Source: CAZZKG01 sp964654825
GTDB lineage: Bacteria > Gemmatimonadota > CAZMKB01
DNA length: 35,650 bases
Direction of reading: 5' to 3'
NCBI GenBank assembly: GCA_964654825.1
Contig: CAZZKG010000038.1
Span: forward strand, 1 to 35,650
Positions 16,043-23,800 of this stretch are shown one piece after another. Within the stretch, counting starts at the first letter, position 1. Every line of letters begins with the position of its first letter. A program made the translations under genes and the position numbers. The notes under the pieces were generated by a model. It was not told the DNA's origin. It saw only the letters and a program-made list of their open reading frames with translations, and searched no databases.

Positions 16043-18142
16043 ATGAAGCGACACACTCTTGTTGTTTTTCTCACACTCTTAGCTCTCGGTTCCCCTTCCA
16101 TTGTCCGGTCTTATAGTACCGATTCCTTCTTCCTCATCATCATCGATGGACTGAGAAACCAGGAGGCGTTCGAAGATTCGACTCATGCCTATATACCCCA
16201 TATCTGGAATGACCTCAGACCGCTGGGGACGATGTACACAGATTTCTACACGATTGTAATCCCGGGGACTACGCCTGGGCATCAGACTCTTCTGTCGGGT
16301 GCACGCACGGATATGATCAATAATCATCGAATGGAACTCGCCCATTTCCGGTCACGCTATCCGACCATCTTCGAGTATTTCAGGAAGCAGACGGGGATCC
16401 CGGCCGATTCCGTCTGGACAGTGACCGGGAAGAGAAATCTGAGCACCACGAATTACAGCATCCACCCCGCCTGGGGAGAGGCTTTCGGAGCTATCCACAT
16501 GGGTGATGCGGGTCATGATACTCTTACATACGAAGCTGCCGTAGAAGTCATCGACACCTACCACCCCAGAATGATGATGTTCAACATAAAGGATACCGAC
16601 GTGAGGGGTCACGTCGGGACGTTCGAAGAATATACGACCGCCATCCAGATTGCTGACTCACTCGTCTTCGAGTTGTACAACCACATTGAGAGTGATGAGT
16701 TTTATTCAGGTACGACAACCTATTTCTTCACGACCGACCACGGCAGGATTGATGATCTCCACGGTGGCTATCATCATCATGGATTAGGTACCCACGGGGA
16801 CCGGAACTGTTACTTCCTTGCCATAGGACCTGACATCCGGACCGGCCACGTAGTCGAGGAAATGCGAAACTTCACTGATGTCGCGCCCACCGTCGGAGAA
16901 CTTATGGGATTCCAGACCCCGTTTGCGGAGGGTGAGGTGATGTGGAGTATGTTCGCAGCGCCTGCGAATGAGAAACGCTCGTCATCCGCTGAAGTCATGA
17001 AACTATATGATGATCCTGCCGGCAATGTGAGTAACAGCTCTGTGGCTTCGACGTATCCATCCATTGCCGTCACCGCTGATTTCACCAATCTCGTCTGGTC
17101 CGAACGGGACACAAGCTCTGCATCCGAGAACTGGCGGATACTCTATGTGAGAAGTGACGACGGAGGGCTCACTTGGTCTGACCCCGTGGTAATCTTCGAA
17201 AACAGTCAGGAAGATGGTACCGCGTACAGGGGAGACATCAGTAAGGGAGAGAACGCCGGTCTCATCGCCACCGTTACCGGTTATTATGGATACACCGATC
17301 AACTGGACAAGAGGACATACAAATGGTTTGCCGGCTACTCGACCAGCAGTGACGGCTCTCTGTGGACAACTCCTGTCATCCTGTCCAACTATTCGGATGC
17401 CTGGCACAATATCATACTCGACCCGCCGCGAGCTGTACTGGACAGCCTTGAAATGCAGCTTGGCTGGGTAACCTCGTCATGGTTCACGGCCAAACAAGGA
17501 TATGATGGTACGAATGATCTGAGCACGTTGTTCGATTACCGACAGCAGAAGGAGATACCGAATGAATATCTCTCTTCCCCCGATGTCGTGATGGATGCCA
17601 GCAGGTCGTATTTCGCCGGCGAGAGAAACAACATCTTCGGGAGCGAAATATTCTGTCTCCCGTACGATCGGCAAACTGAAGCACTGACTGTGCTGGCGAG
17701 GATCGATCCGGATTCCAGTGGGTCCTTCAGACCTTCCATGGGTGTGGGAAATGACATCGTTCACATCGTCTGGGCAGATCTCACTGCAGGGTACAAGGGA
17801 ATCTACTACCGCAGGAGTTTCGATCGCGGGGCGACGTTCAGTACTCCGGTTTTGATCAGTGACACGGGTGTCGATTCGTGGAATCCTGACATGTCCGTGG
17901 TCGACAACAATGTTGTAGTGGTGTGGGAAGACTACCGGGATGGTATGGGCGAGATCTATTCGAGGTGGAGCTCAGACAGTGGTTCATCCTGGGGGGCGGT
18001 CAACAGGGAAACCCAGACGGCTGGATTCTCCGTACATCCGCGAGTTGATGGGTACGGTGACAGTGTGTTTCTCACGTGGCAGGATATGACAGGCGGCAGC
18101 TGGGATGTTTTTGTCACTCCACTCCAGATCGCACCTCGGTAA
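16043..18142 (+). CDS. Secreted alkaline-phosphatase-superfamily enzyme fused to a sialidase/BNR propeller
   Basis: The 699-residue protein has a signal peptide (HTLVVFLTLLALGSPSIVRS). Residues about 25-310 are an alkaline phosphatase/phosphodiesterase-fold domain. Likely two-metal ligands are Asp35 (IIIDG), a Thr nucleophile in PGTTPGH (76/77), Asp186 and His190 (DVRGH), Asp232-His233 (TTDHG) and His251 (GTHGD). This pattern suits nucleotide pyrophosphatase/phosphodiesterase or phosphatase relatives better than FGly sulfatases. Residues about 330-699 form a BNR/Asp-box propeller with at least four Asp boxes: SDDGGLTWS, SSDGSLWT, SFDRGATFS and SSDSGSSWG. The start is ATG 16043, six bases after GGAGG; a TTG abuts it. 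Sialidase activity is not demonstrable, and the propeller may only bind glycan. It precedes a PHP metallohydrolase by about 50-70 nt, probably in one transcript. Confidence 0.87.
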   Translation: MKRHTLVVFLTLLALGSPSIVRSYSTDSFFLIIIDGLRNQEAFEDSTHAYIPHIWNDLRPLGTMYTDFYTIVIPGTTPGHQTLLSGARTDMINNHRMELAHFRSRYPTIFEYFRKQTGIPADSVWTVTGKRNLSTTNYSIHPAWGEAFGAIHMGDAGHDTLTYEAAVEVIDTYHPRMMMFNIKDTDVRGHVGTFEEYTTAIQIADSLVFELYNHIESDEFYSGTTTYFFTTDHGRIDDLHGGYHHHGLGTHGDRNCYFLAIGPDIRTGHVVEEMRNFTDVAPTVGELMGFQTPFAEGEVMWSMFAAPANEKRSSSAEVMKLYDDPAGNVSNSSVASTYPSIAVTADFTNLVWSERDTSSASENWRILYVRSDDGGLTWSDPVVIFENSQEDGTAYRGDISKGENAGLIATVTGYYGYTDQLDKRTYKWFAGYSTSSDGSLWTTPVILSNYSDAWHNIILDPPRAVLDSLEMQLGWVTSSWFTAKQGYDGTNDLSTLFDYRQQKEIPNEYLSSPDVVMDASRSYFAGERNNIFGSEIFCLPYDRQTEALTVLARIDPDSSGSFRPSMGVGNDIVHIVWADLTAGYKGIYYRRSFDRGATFSTPVLISDTGVDSWNPDMSVVDNNVVVVWEDYRDGMGEIYSRWSSDSGSSWGAVNRETQTAGFSVHPRVDGYGDSVFLTWQDMTGGSWDVFVTPLQIAPR

Positions 18143-18190
18143 GCCGCAGTCCCCGGGGATGTCTAAATGTTTTACCAGGATGATTGTATC

Positions 18191-20107
18191 ATGAAGAGAG
18201 AAGTGTCCATGAAACGCATACGTTTTCGAATACCCGTGCTTGTTCTTTTCTTGTTCAGTCTCCTCTTCCTCACCGTGGACAGGGTGTCGGCACATCGAGA
18301 TCACTCTGATACCGGTGATGCAGCTTCTCCATCTGTTTTGAGGGACGATGATATCCAGGACGCTCCCAGGACCTTACCGGATAGAGATGAGGACATTCTT
18401 ATCCGGATGTTCGTGCCAGAACTTGTACGTGTACCGAATGATATAACCGCCAGTCTGGAGGTGAACAACAGCTCGGAAAGAGGTTCGAAAGTCTATCTGA
18501 AAGATGTCAGGCTGTTCCTCGACGGGGAGCTGATTCACAGGGAAAAACCCGGGATTCTCTATGGTGACGGTGGCTGGGAACGGCGTTTCATCAGGCTGCT
18601 CGAGGAGATGAGCCCCGGGATTTCAGGGCTCTATCATCACCGAATATTCATCCCTCTCGAGGATGTGCAGGGACACTCGGAGAAATCCGACAGCGAGATG
18701 TATGCCAGGGCCCTTCATTCGGTCGAGGAGGCGAGGACGGATACATACTTCCGGGATAATAGGACGACCGTACTCATAGATTTCGGCGTCCGGTTGAGTG
18801 AGCTACAGAAGCACGGCAGGTTCATGCCGGGTCGACACATCACACTCACCGCGGTTCTCACGGTGGAGGAGGGTGGTAGGTCGAGGGAAGTAGAACACAG
18901 GACCACGATAACGATAGCCGAGCCCTTCCCTCGAGCCGCGCTGAGCTATGAGGACGATCCCGGAGTCCTGAGACAGATACCCGGTACGTGGTACAGTGGA
19001 GACCTCCATGTCCACTCCTGTAAAGACGAGGCCTCGTTCTTCGGTGAACGCGGATGTCCTGATTGCCAGGCGGAGTCGATCAATTTCGGTGATGACAACA
19101 CTCTGCTCGACCTCAAGGAGCAGTACCAGGCGCTGGGAGCCGGCTGGTTCACAATTACCTCTCACAGTTACTGTATCGAACAGAGTTCGGAGTACGAGCA
19201 GGTGTGGTCAGAGTGCCAGGCGCTTTCAGACGAGTCTTTCCTCGTCATCCCCGATACCGAGCTTCAGAGCACGGAAGAAGGGCCTCAGATCGGGGAAGAC
19301 ATGGGGAACCTGATATGCCCCGACGGCGTGAACCACACCGGTGCTCACTTTATAACAAGTCATAAACCGGGAGGGATGGACGGCTTTCTCGAGGTCTGCG
19401 ATGATCCCCTTTATTCATTTCTCGACAACATCTCCTGGATAAGGAGCGAGAACGGGTTCGGCATCGTCAACCATCCTTCGGATTTCACCTGGGGATGGAA
19501 CAGTATCGATCTGCTGTCAGACAGGGAAAACGATGGATACCACGGTATCGAGATATGGAACGGACCGACCGGTGGAGGTCAGGGGGGGTATGTCGCGTTC
19601 TGGGTCGACAGGCTTCTCGAAGGCAAGAAATTCTATGCCTATTCAGGGAGTGACACGCACGACGATGTTTACGATTTCGGATGGAATCATGCCCTGGTCT
19701 TCGGCCCGCTCAGCCGGGCGAGCTTGAGGACTTCACTGAAGAACGGCCGCCTCTATGTCTCGAACCACCAGCTCCTGGGAATCCTCGCTTACGCCCGTGG
19801 GGCGGGGGTCTCCATCATGGGAGGGGATCTCACAGTGGCGCCTGATGTGAACAGTGTCCGGTTGTACATTATCTCCGGAATGGGGACCAGGACGGGGACG
19901 GTGACCGTCTTCATGGGACGGGCGGGATTCGCCGAGGAGGAGATTATCGCCACATATGACAACCTGACTGGTACGGAGCTCCTGCAGCTGGCTGTCCCCG
20001 TTGTGAACGGCCCATTCTATCTGCGGGCGTACAGCGAGGTCCCCGGTGAATCCCTCTATGCCTATTCGAACCCGATCTGGGTGGAGCACGCCGGAGTTGG
20101 GGATTGA
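18191..20107 (+). CDS. Secreted PHP-domain (CehA/McbA-like) metallohydrolase
   Basis: The protein is about 638 residues long with a signal peptide (IRFRIPVLVLFLFSLLFLTVDRVSA). The first 255 or so mature residues form a beta-rich N-terminal region of unknown role. The PHP metal site then runs through GDLHVHSC (about residue 265, HxH), ITSHSY, PDTELQS, ITSHKPGG, VNHPSDF and SGSDTHDD (about 485), in the order expected for PHP/CehA-McbA phosphoesterases. A Cys pair near the first motif (CPDC) could form a disulfide. The C-terminal 110 residues are a beta-sandwich. ATGs at 18167, 18191 and 18209 are all possible; the best signal-peptide reading starts at 18191 or 18209, and neither has a strong ribosome site. 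Convergent with the sulfatase-fold gene 72 nt away. Confidence 0.85.
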   Translation: MKREVSMKRIRFRIPVLVLFLFSLLFLTVDRVSAHRDHSDTGDAASPSVLRDDDIQDAPRTLPDRDEDILIRMFVPELVRVPNDITASLEVNNSSERGSKVYLKDVRLFLDGELIHREKPGILYGDGGWERRFIRLLEEMSPGISGLYHHRIFIPLEDVQGHSEKSDSEMYARALHSVEEARTDTYFRDNRTTVLIDFGVRLSELQKHGRFMPGRHITLTAVLTVEEGGRSREVEHRTTITIAEPFPRAALSYEDDPGVLRQIPGTWYSGDLHVHSCKDEASFFGERGCPDCQAESINFGDDNTLLDLKEQYQALGAGWFTITSHSYCIEQSSEYEQVWSECQALSDESFLVIPDTELQSTEEGPQIGEDMGNLICPDGVNHTGAHFITSHKPGGMDGFLEVCDDPLYSFLDNISWIRSENGFGIVNHPSDFTWGWNSIDLLSDRENDGYHGIEIWNGPTGGGQGGYVAFWVDRLLEGKKFYAYSGSDTHDDVYDFGWNHALVFGPLSRASLRTSLKNGRLYVSNHQLLGILAYARGAGVSIMGGDLTVAPDVNSVRLYIISGMGTRTGTVTVFMGRAGFAEEEIIATYDNLTGTELLQLAVPVVNGPFYLRAYSEVPGESLYAYSNPIWVEHAGVGD

Positions 20108-20179
20108 CCTGAAGAGAATCCTGCCGTCGATCGAGAGGAAGGACGATGTGCACAATCGAAGGCGCTACAACCGGCGGTA

Positions 20180-21664
20180 TTATTGATTTCTGATGTAACC
20201 TAGGGCTTTCAACTCTTTGAGAATCTCTTCATTTAATTCACCCTTTTTTACACTATCTCTGGCTTTTTGCCTCGAAAGATTCTCTTTCGACAATTCTACA
20301 AGCGATCGCTTGAGAGTATTGACTATCTCAGGATTTTTATAATCAACATTGATCTGTTCTCCCGGATTCGCATGAAGATCAAAAAGCTCAAAGGTGTCCT
20401 TCGATCTATCCCATACCAATTTCCATCGTTCTGTCACAACAGACTCTAAGAATAATGTGTCCTCTCTGTTGATGCGCACGATAAGTTCTGAGTATGCTGT
20501 ATCTTCAACTGCCTGGCGTGACTTCGGAGAATTCTCAGGGGTCATCAAGGGCAGTAGCGATTTCCCCTGCATATTATCCGGGACTGGCAGCCCGAGTATA
20601 TCAAGAATTGTTGGAGAGATATCCAGGTGCTGGACGATGGCATCACTGACTTCCCGTTGTTTCCATTGTTTGGGGAGCTTGATGACAAACGGTACGTGGA
20701 TCAGTTCTTCGTAAAGAGAATTTCCGTGCCGTAATTGGTTTTTGTGGTCAAGAAATGCCTCACCGTGGTCCGCTGTCACTATAATAAGGGTATTATCAAA
20801 TTCACCATTCTGCTTGAGAAAGTTCAGAAGTTCGCCGAAACGATCGTCGGTATGTCTGATTTCTCCATCATATAGTCCAATCAAATTCTTCAGCATTTCC
20901 CGATTCACCCCTTCCCCGGGTCTCTTCATTTTAAAATATTTAAGGATGTCCCTGCTGTTTTTCCCTGGTTCGTTATTGTGTACGGGATTGAACATACTAT
21001 CATATGGTGGTGGAGGGTCGTAAGGCTCGTGGGGGTCGAAGTAATGGACAAAGAGAAAAAATGGTCTACGCGGATTTTCATTATTTCCTTCAAACCAGCT
21101 AATTACCTGTTTGTTAACTTCATCGCTCGAGCGCTCTACATTGAAGTTCTCATCGTATCTGTCAAATCCACGCGCAAAACCGAGGACGCTCTTGACATAT
21201 GTTCCTGAGATAAATCCTCCCGTTCGGTATCCGGCCGCCTGGAGAATGGCAGCAACGGTATTTATTATGGGATGTAAAGGGGCCGGTTTGGGGTGGACAT
21301 TTACCTCGTGCGCTGCCGGATACAGGGAAGTCATAATAGTCATGTGGGAAGGTGCTGTCCAGGAGGATTGAGAGTAAGCTCTCATGAAATTCGTCCCCTT
21401 CTCTGCGAGTTGATCGATATTAGGGGTTGTGTTCAACTCATAACCATTACATCCCACGTGGTCGTAGCGGAGACAGTCGAAACTCACTAACATTATATTG
21501 TATCTGCCGCGTTTTGCTTCTTCCTTATTATTTGATCTCTCTCCATTGCAATGCAGCACTGGAGTAATGCTAATCACCACCAGGAATACAGCGTACCGTG
21601 CCCACTTAATATTTTTCGGTATTCTCAGTCGTTTAAGTGTCTCTATCACCAATTCAGTGTTCAT
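20180..21664 (-). CDS. Sulfatase-fold hydrolase/transferase with Thr at the nucleophile position
   Basis: The 494-residue protein has an N-terminal hydrophobic segment (YAVFLVVISITPVLHC, about 24-39), so it is exported or anchored. The sulfatase fold is clear: metal Asp in VSFDCLRYDHVG (about 60-71), TTPNIDQLAEKGTNF (79-93), TADHGEAFLDH for the second metal ligands, and HVPFVIKLP after it. The stretch where sulfatases have C/S-x-P-S-R reads S-W-T-A-P-S-H, putting Thr103 where the formylglycine precursor should be. This resembles alkaline-phosphatase-superfamily members that use Thr, so phosphoester hydrolysis or phospho-group transfer is at least as likely as desulfation. AGGA precedes the ATG by about 8 nt. 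Codon use is clearly AT-richer than in the flanking genes, suggesting transfer. Confidence 0.88.
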   Translation of the reverse strand: MNTELVIETLKRLRIPKNIKWARYAVFLVVISITPVLHCNGERSNNKEEAKRGRYNIMLVSFDCLRYDHVGCNGYELNTTPNIDQLAEKGTNFMRAYSQSSWTAPSHMTIMTSLYPAAHEVNVHPKPAPLHPIINTVAAILQAAGYRTGGFISGTYVKSVLGFARGFDRYDENFNVERSSDEVNKQVISWFEGNNENPRRPFFLFVHYFDPHEPYDPPPPYDSMFNPVHNNEPGKNSRDILKYFKMKRPGEGVNREMLKNLIGLYDGEIRHTDDRFGELLNFLKQNGEFDNTLIIVTADHGEAFLDHKNQLRHGNSLYEELIHVPFVIKLPKQWKQREVSDAIVQHLDISPTILDILGLPVPDNMQGKSLLPLMTPENSPKSRQAVEDTAYSELIVRINREDTLFLESVVTERWKLVWDRSKDTFELFDLHANPGEQINVDYKNPEIVNTLKRSLVELSKENLSRQKARDSVKKGELNEEILKELKALGYIRNQ

Positions 21665-22052
21665 GTGAAGATCCTATAATAAGTTTCGTGTTTCGGAAGA
21701 AACAGGTATCATGTTAATGACCTCCGGAAGCTAAAATATATTCCCCTAATATGCAATCATTGTACCGGTATGCTGAATTCCTCCCATCCCCCTCATGTGT
21801 GGACAACTCAGGAATATTCGTTATCAGGAATCCCCCTGGATGACACATGGGTTCAATTGAAGAATTGAATAGATCATCGAGGAGAAGACAGCAGGGGTGA
21901 GAACCTCATGCGGCACTGTCAGTGAACTGTCCCGCACGGGCACACCACAGGCCTCGCCGGTCATCTCCCGGTAAAATGTCTTGTCCTTGACAACGTTGCA
22001 TTTTCTGAATATCATCACAATACATATTCTATCAATGAGATGGAGGTCTTTT
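21665..22052. other. Gene-free divergent region between the sulfatase-fold gene and the HEPN/MNT pair
   Basis: This 388-nt AT-richer stretch separates two divergent genes. It holds the HEPN/MNT promoter at 21987-22015 and a small perfect inverted repeat, TGTTTC-GGAA-GAAACA, at 21689-21704 close to the sulfatase-fold start. I see no supported gene in the rest. A minus-strand open frame at 21824-22069 overlaps the HEPN start and promoter and has no ribosome site. Confidence 0.5.
21987..22015 (+). promoter_or_regulatory. Sigma70-like promoter of the HEPN/MNT pair
   Basis: A perfect -35 TTGACA (21987-21992), 17-bp spacer and -10 TATCAT (22010-22015) lie 38 nt before the HEPN ATG. The pair therefore has its own promoter. 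Confidence 0.7.
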
Positions 22053-22436
22053 ATGGCCAATAGAGCCAAAGACTGGCTTGCTCAGTCAGAGCGTGATCTC
22101 ACTCTGGCAAAACTGTCCCAGGAGCAAGGTCATCACGAGTGGGCCTGTTTTGCCGCCCAGCAAGCCGCAGAAAAAGCCGTGAAAGCATTGCATTTATCAT
22201 TGGGGCAGGAGGCATGGGGACATGTTGTCGCACGGCTGTTGACTGAACTTCCCATTCCAATTGATCCCACGCTCATCGAGAAGGGGAAAGTTCTGGATAA
22301 TTCCTATATTCCCTCCAGGTATCCCAACGGCCATCCCGAGGGTGCTCCATTCGAACATTATGGTCCCATTCAAAGTGGAGAGTCAATACGTCATGCCGGT
22401 GAGATTCTTGAATTCGTCCATTCTAAAATGGCCTGA
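22053..22436 (+). CDS. HEPN-domain protein (putative toxin or partner of the MNT protein)
   Basis: The 127-residue helical protein has the HEPN-family pattern WLAQSERDLTLAKL ... HEWACFAAQQAAEKAVKALHL ... GHVVARLL (about residues 6-70). A conserved YIPSRYPNGHPEGAPFEHYGP box (about 88-108) and a last helix (ESIRHAGEILEFVHSKM) follow. In HepT toxins the RNase motif is R-x4-6-H, often followed by x-Y. Here RYPNGH fits R-x4-H formally but sits in a loop common to this subfamily, so RNase activity is uncertain. The start is ATG 22053 after GGAGGT (22042-22047); longer frames begin at the promoter. It overlaps the MNT gene by 44 nt, the classic two-gene HEPN/MNT arrangement, and may act as a toxin-antitoxin module or a nucleotide-binding complex. 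Confidence 0.87.
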   Translation: MANRAKDWLAQSERDLTLAKLSQEQGHHEWACFAAQQAAEKAVKALHLSLGQEAWGHVVARLLTELPIPIDPTLIEKGKVLDNSYIPSRYPNGHPEGAPFEHYGPIQSGESIRHAGEILEFVHSKMA

Positions 22437-22770
22437 CCTGGATACTGTAAACAGTGCAGTGAGAGAGTGGGCTGTCGAAGAGTACAAGCGGCATGAAGGG
22501 CTCATACGTCTTGGATATTTTGGATCCTATGCCCGCGGAGATTGGGGAGTTGGAAGTGACCTTGACCTTGTCGCCGTTGTGCGGAGTGCCTCTGAACCTT
22601 TCGAACGGCGGGCAAACCACTGGGATCTCTGCTCCCTTCCGGTTCCGGCGGAAATACTTATTTACACGATGGACGAGTGGTACCGCCTGATGGCAGATGA
22701 AGGACGATTTGCACGAACCCTGAAACATGAAACGAAGTGGTTATTCCTTTCCGAAAATCCAGTGCAATAA
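22393..22770 (+). CDS. MNT minimal nucleotidyltransferase (putative antitoxin)
   Basis: The 125-residue pol-beta-fold protein has GYFGSYARGDWGVGSDLDLV (about residues 40-59), the GS-x(10)-D-x-D active site of minimal nucleotidyltransferases, with a later acidic strand (VPAEILIYT) as third metal-ligand candidate. In characterised MntA/HepT pairs the MNT protein silences the toxin by adding AMP groups. I start at ATG 22393 (MPVRFLNSSILKWPD), which matches the conserved N-terminus of this subfamily and lies inside the HEPN gene in another frame. GGAG lies upstream at about 22377. The open frame reaches back to 22261, but that part is only a shadow of HEPN. It ends 13 nt from the convergent mltG. 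Confidence 0.9.
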   Translation: MPVRFLNSSILKWPDLDTVNSAVREWAVEEYKRHEGLIRLGYFGSYARGDWGVGSDLDLVAVVRSASEPFERRANHWDLCSLPVPAEILIYTMDEWYRLMADEGRFARTLKHETKWLFLSENPVQ

Positions 22771-22783
22771 CAACACGAGAACC

Positions 22784-23800
22784 TCAGCGATTCAATTGAT
22801 ATTCCCGGGTGGCAACGTCGTGTTCGGCAAGAGTCCGGGAGAACTTGTGCCTGCCGTTATTCATCGATACGAAGTAGAGATAATCGACGTCCGGAGGATA
22901 GAGTGCCGCTTTAATCGCCTCGATGCCCGGATTGCAGATGGGCCCCGGCGGCAGTCCCGCTCTGGTATATGTGTTGTATGGGTTATCGGTGATCAGGTCT
23001 GTTTTCCTGAGGTTCCCGTCAAACCTGTCTCCCAGTCCATATATTACGGTCACATCACTCTGCAGCGGCATGCCTGCTTTCAGCCGGTTGTGGAAGACCG
23101 CGGAGATCAGCGGCTGTTCATCGAGGACGGAAGTCTCCTTTTCGATCATCGAGGCGAGTGTCAGGATCTCCCGGAAGGAGAGCCCGAGTTCATCCGCCCG
23201 CACCAGGTATTCCTCTTCGACCAGTCCGAAAAAATGGCGCACCATCGTCTGAATGATCTTTTGCTCTGCTGATGCTCTGACCAGACAGTAAGTGTCCGGA
23301 AAGAGGTAACCCTCCAGGGATGGGGATGCGATATCCAATTCCGCAATAAAGACCGTGTCTTCGGTGAGAGCAAGAAACGGCTCCACCCCCTCAATGAATC
23401 CCTCCTTCAGGAGTATGGCGGCAATCTGTCTGATCGTACTGCCTTCAGGGACGGTAAAACAGGGAATGATTGATTCGCCTCTTTCGAGTAAGGAGAGTGT
23501 ATGCCAGGTACTCATCGACTTTGACAGTTCATAGTTGCCGGTTTTCAGCTCTCTGTCCACACCTTTGAGCTTCGCTGTGACCATAAATGCTTGTGTGTTT
23601 CTTATCAAGCCTCTATCCTTTAAGAGCCGGCTGATGTGATGGAGACTCATACCGCTCTGTATCTCGACAACCTCCGGTTCAGAGTCGGGATTACCGCCCA
23701 CAGGGAAGAAGACGAGCACCAAGAACATCAGGAGAAGAGCGGTGGCTGCGGCCGGCAGGAACAATATCAGTATCTTCTTCAGCATCCACTCAGTAAACAT
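22784..23800 (-). CDS. mltG: Endolytic murein transglycosylase MltG
   Basis: MltG cuts nascent glycan strands in the inner membrane and is thought to set their length. The 338-residue protein has a single TM helix (ILILFLPAAATALLLMFLVLVFF, about 9-31), a LysM-like module (VVEIQSGMSLHHISRLLKDRGLI, about 44-66) and the YceG catalytic domain. It carries ASMIEKET (catalytic Glu220; E. coli uses Glu218) and then PLISAVFHNRLKAGMPLQSDVTVIYGLG. I start at ATG 23800, preceded by AGGAG. Another ATG is at 23785, and a frame back to 23917 would only repeat the pbpC end out of frame. The start overlaps the pbpC stop by 11 nt, so translation is coupled. The pairing with pbpC is unusual, since mltG more often sits near yqgF or tmk. 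Confidence 0.94.
   Translation of the reverse strand: MFTEWMLKKILILFLPAAATALLLMFLVLVFFPVGGNPDSEPEVVEIQSGMSLHHISRLLKDRGLIRNTQAFMVTAKLKGVDRELKTGNYELSKSMSTWHTLSLLERGESIIPCFTVPEGSTIRQIAAILLKEGFIEGVEPFLALTEDTVFIAELDIASPSLEGYLFPDTYCLVRASAEQKIIQTMVRHFFGLVEEEYLVRADELGLSFREILTLASMIEKETSVLDEQPLISAVFHNRLKAGMPLQSDVTVIYGLGDRFDGNLRKTDLITDNPYNTYTRAGLPPGPICNPGIEAIKAALYPPDVDYLYFVSMNNGRHKFSRTLAEHDVATREYQLNR

Noticed and set aside
21546..21560. Possible lipobox (VLHC) in the sulfatase-fold protein
   Set aside because: His at the position before Cys does not fit the lipobox rule, so a lipid anchor is not supported.
21675..21680. Perfect TATAAT on the plus strand
   Set aside because: No -35 box at a suitable distance and no gene directly downstream in that direction.
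21824..22069. Minus-strand open frame of 81 codons upstream of the HEPN gene
   Set aside because: It overlaps the HEPN promoter, ribosome site and start, lacks its own ribosome site, and the product is not recognisable.
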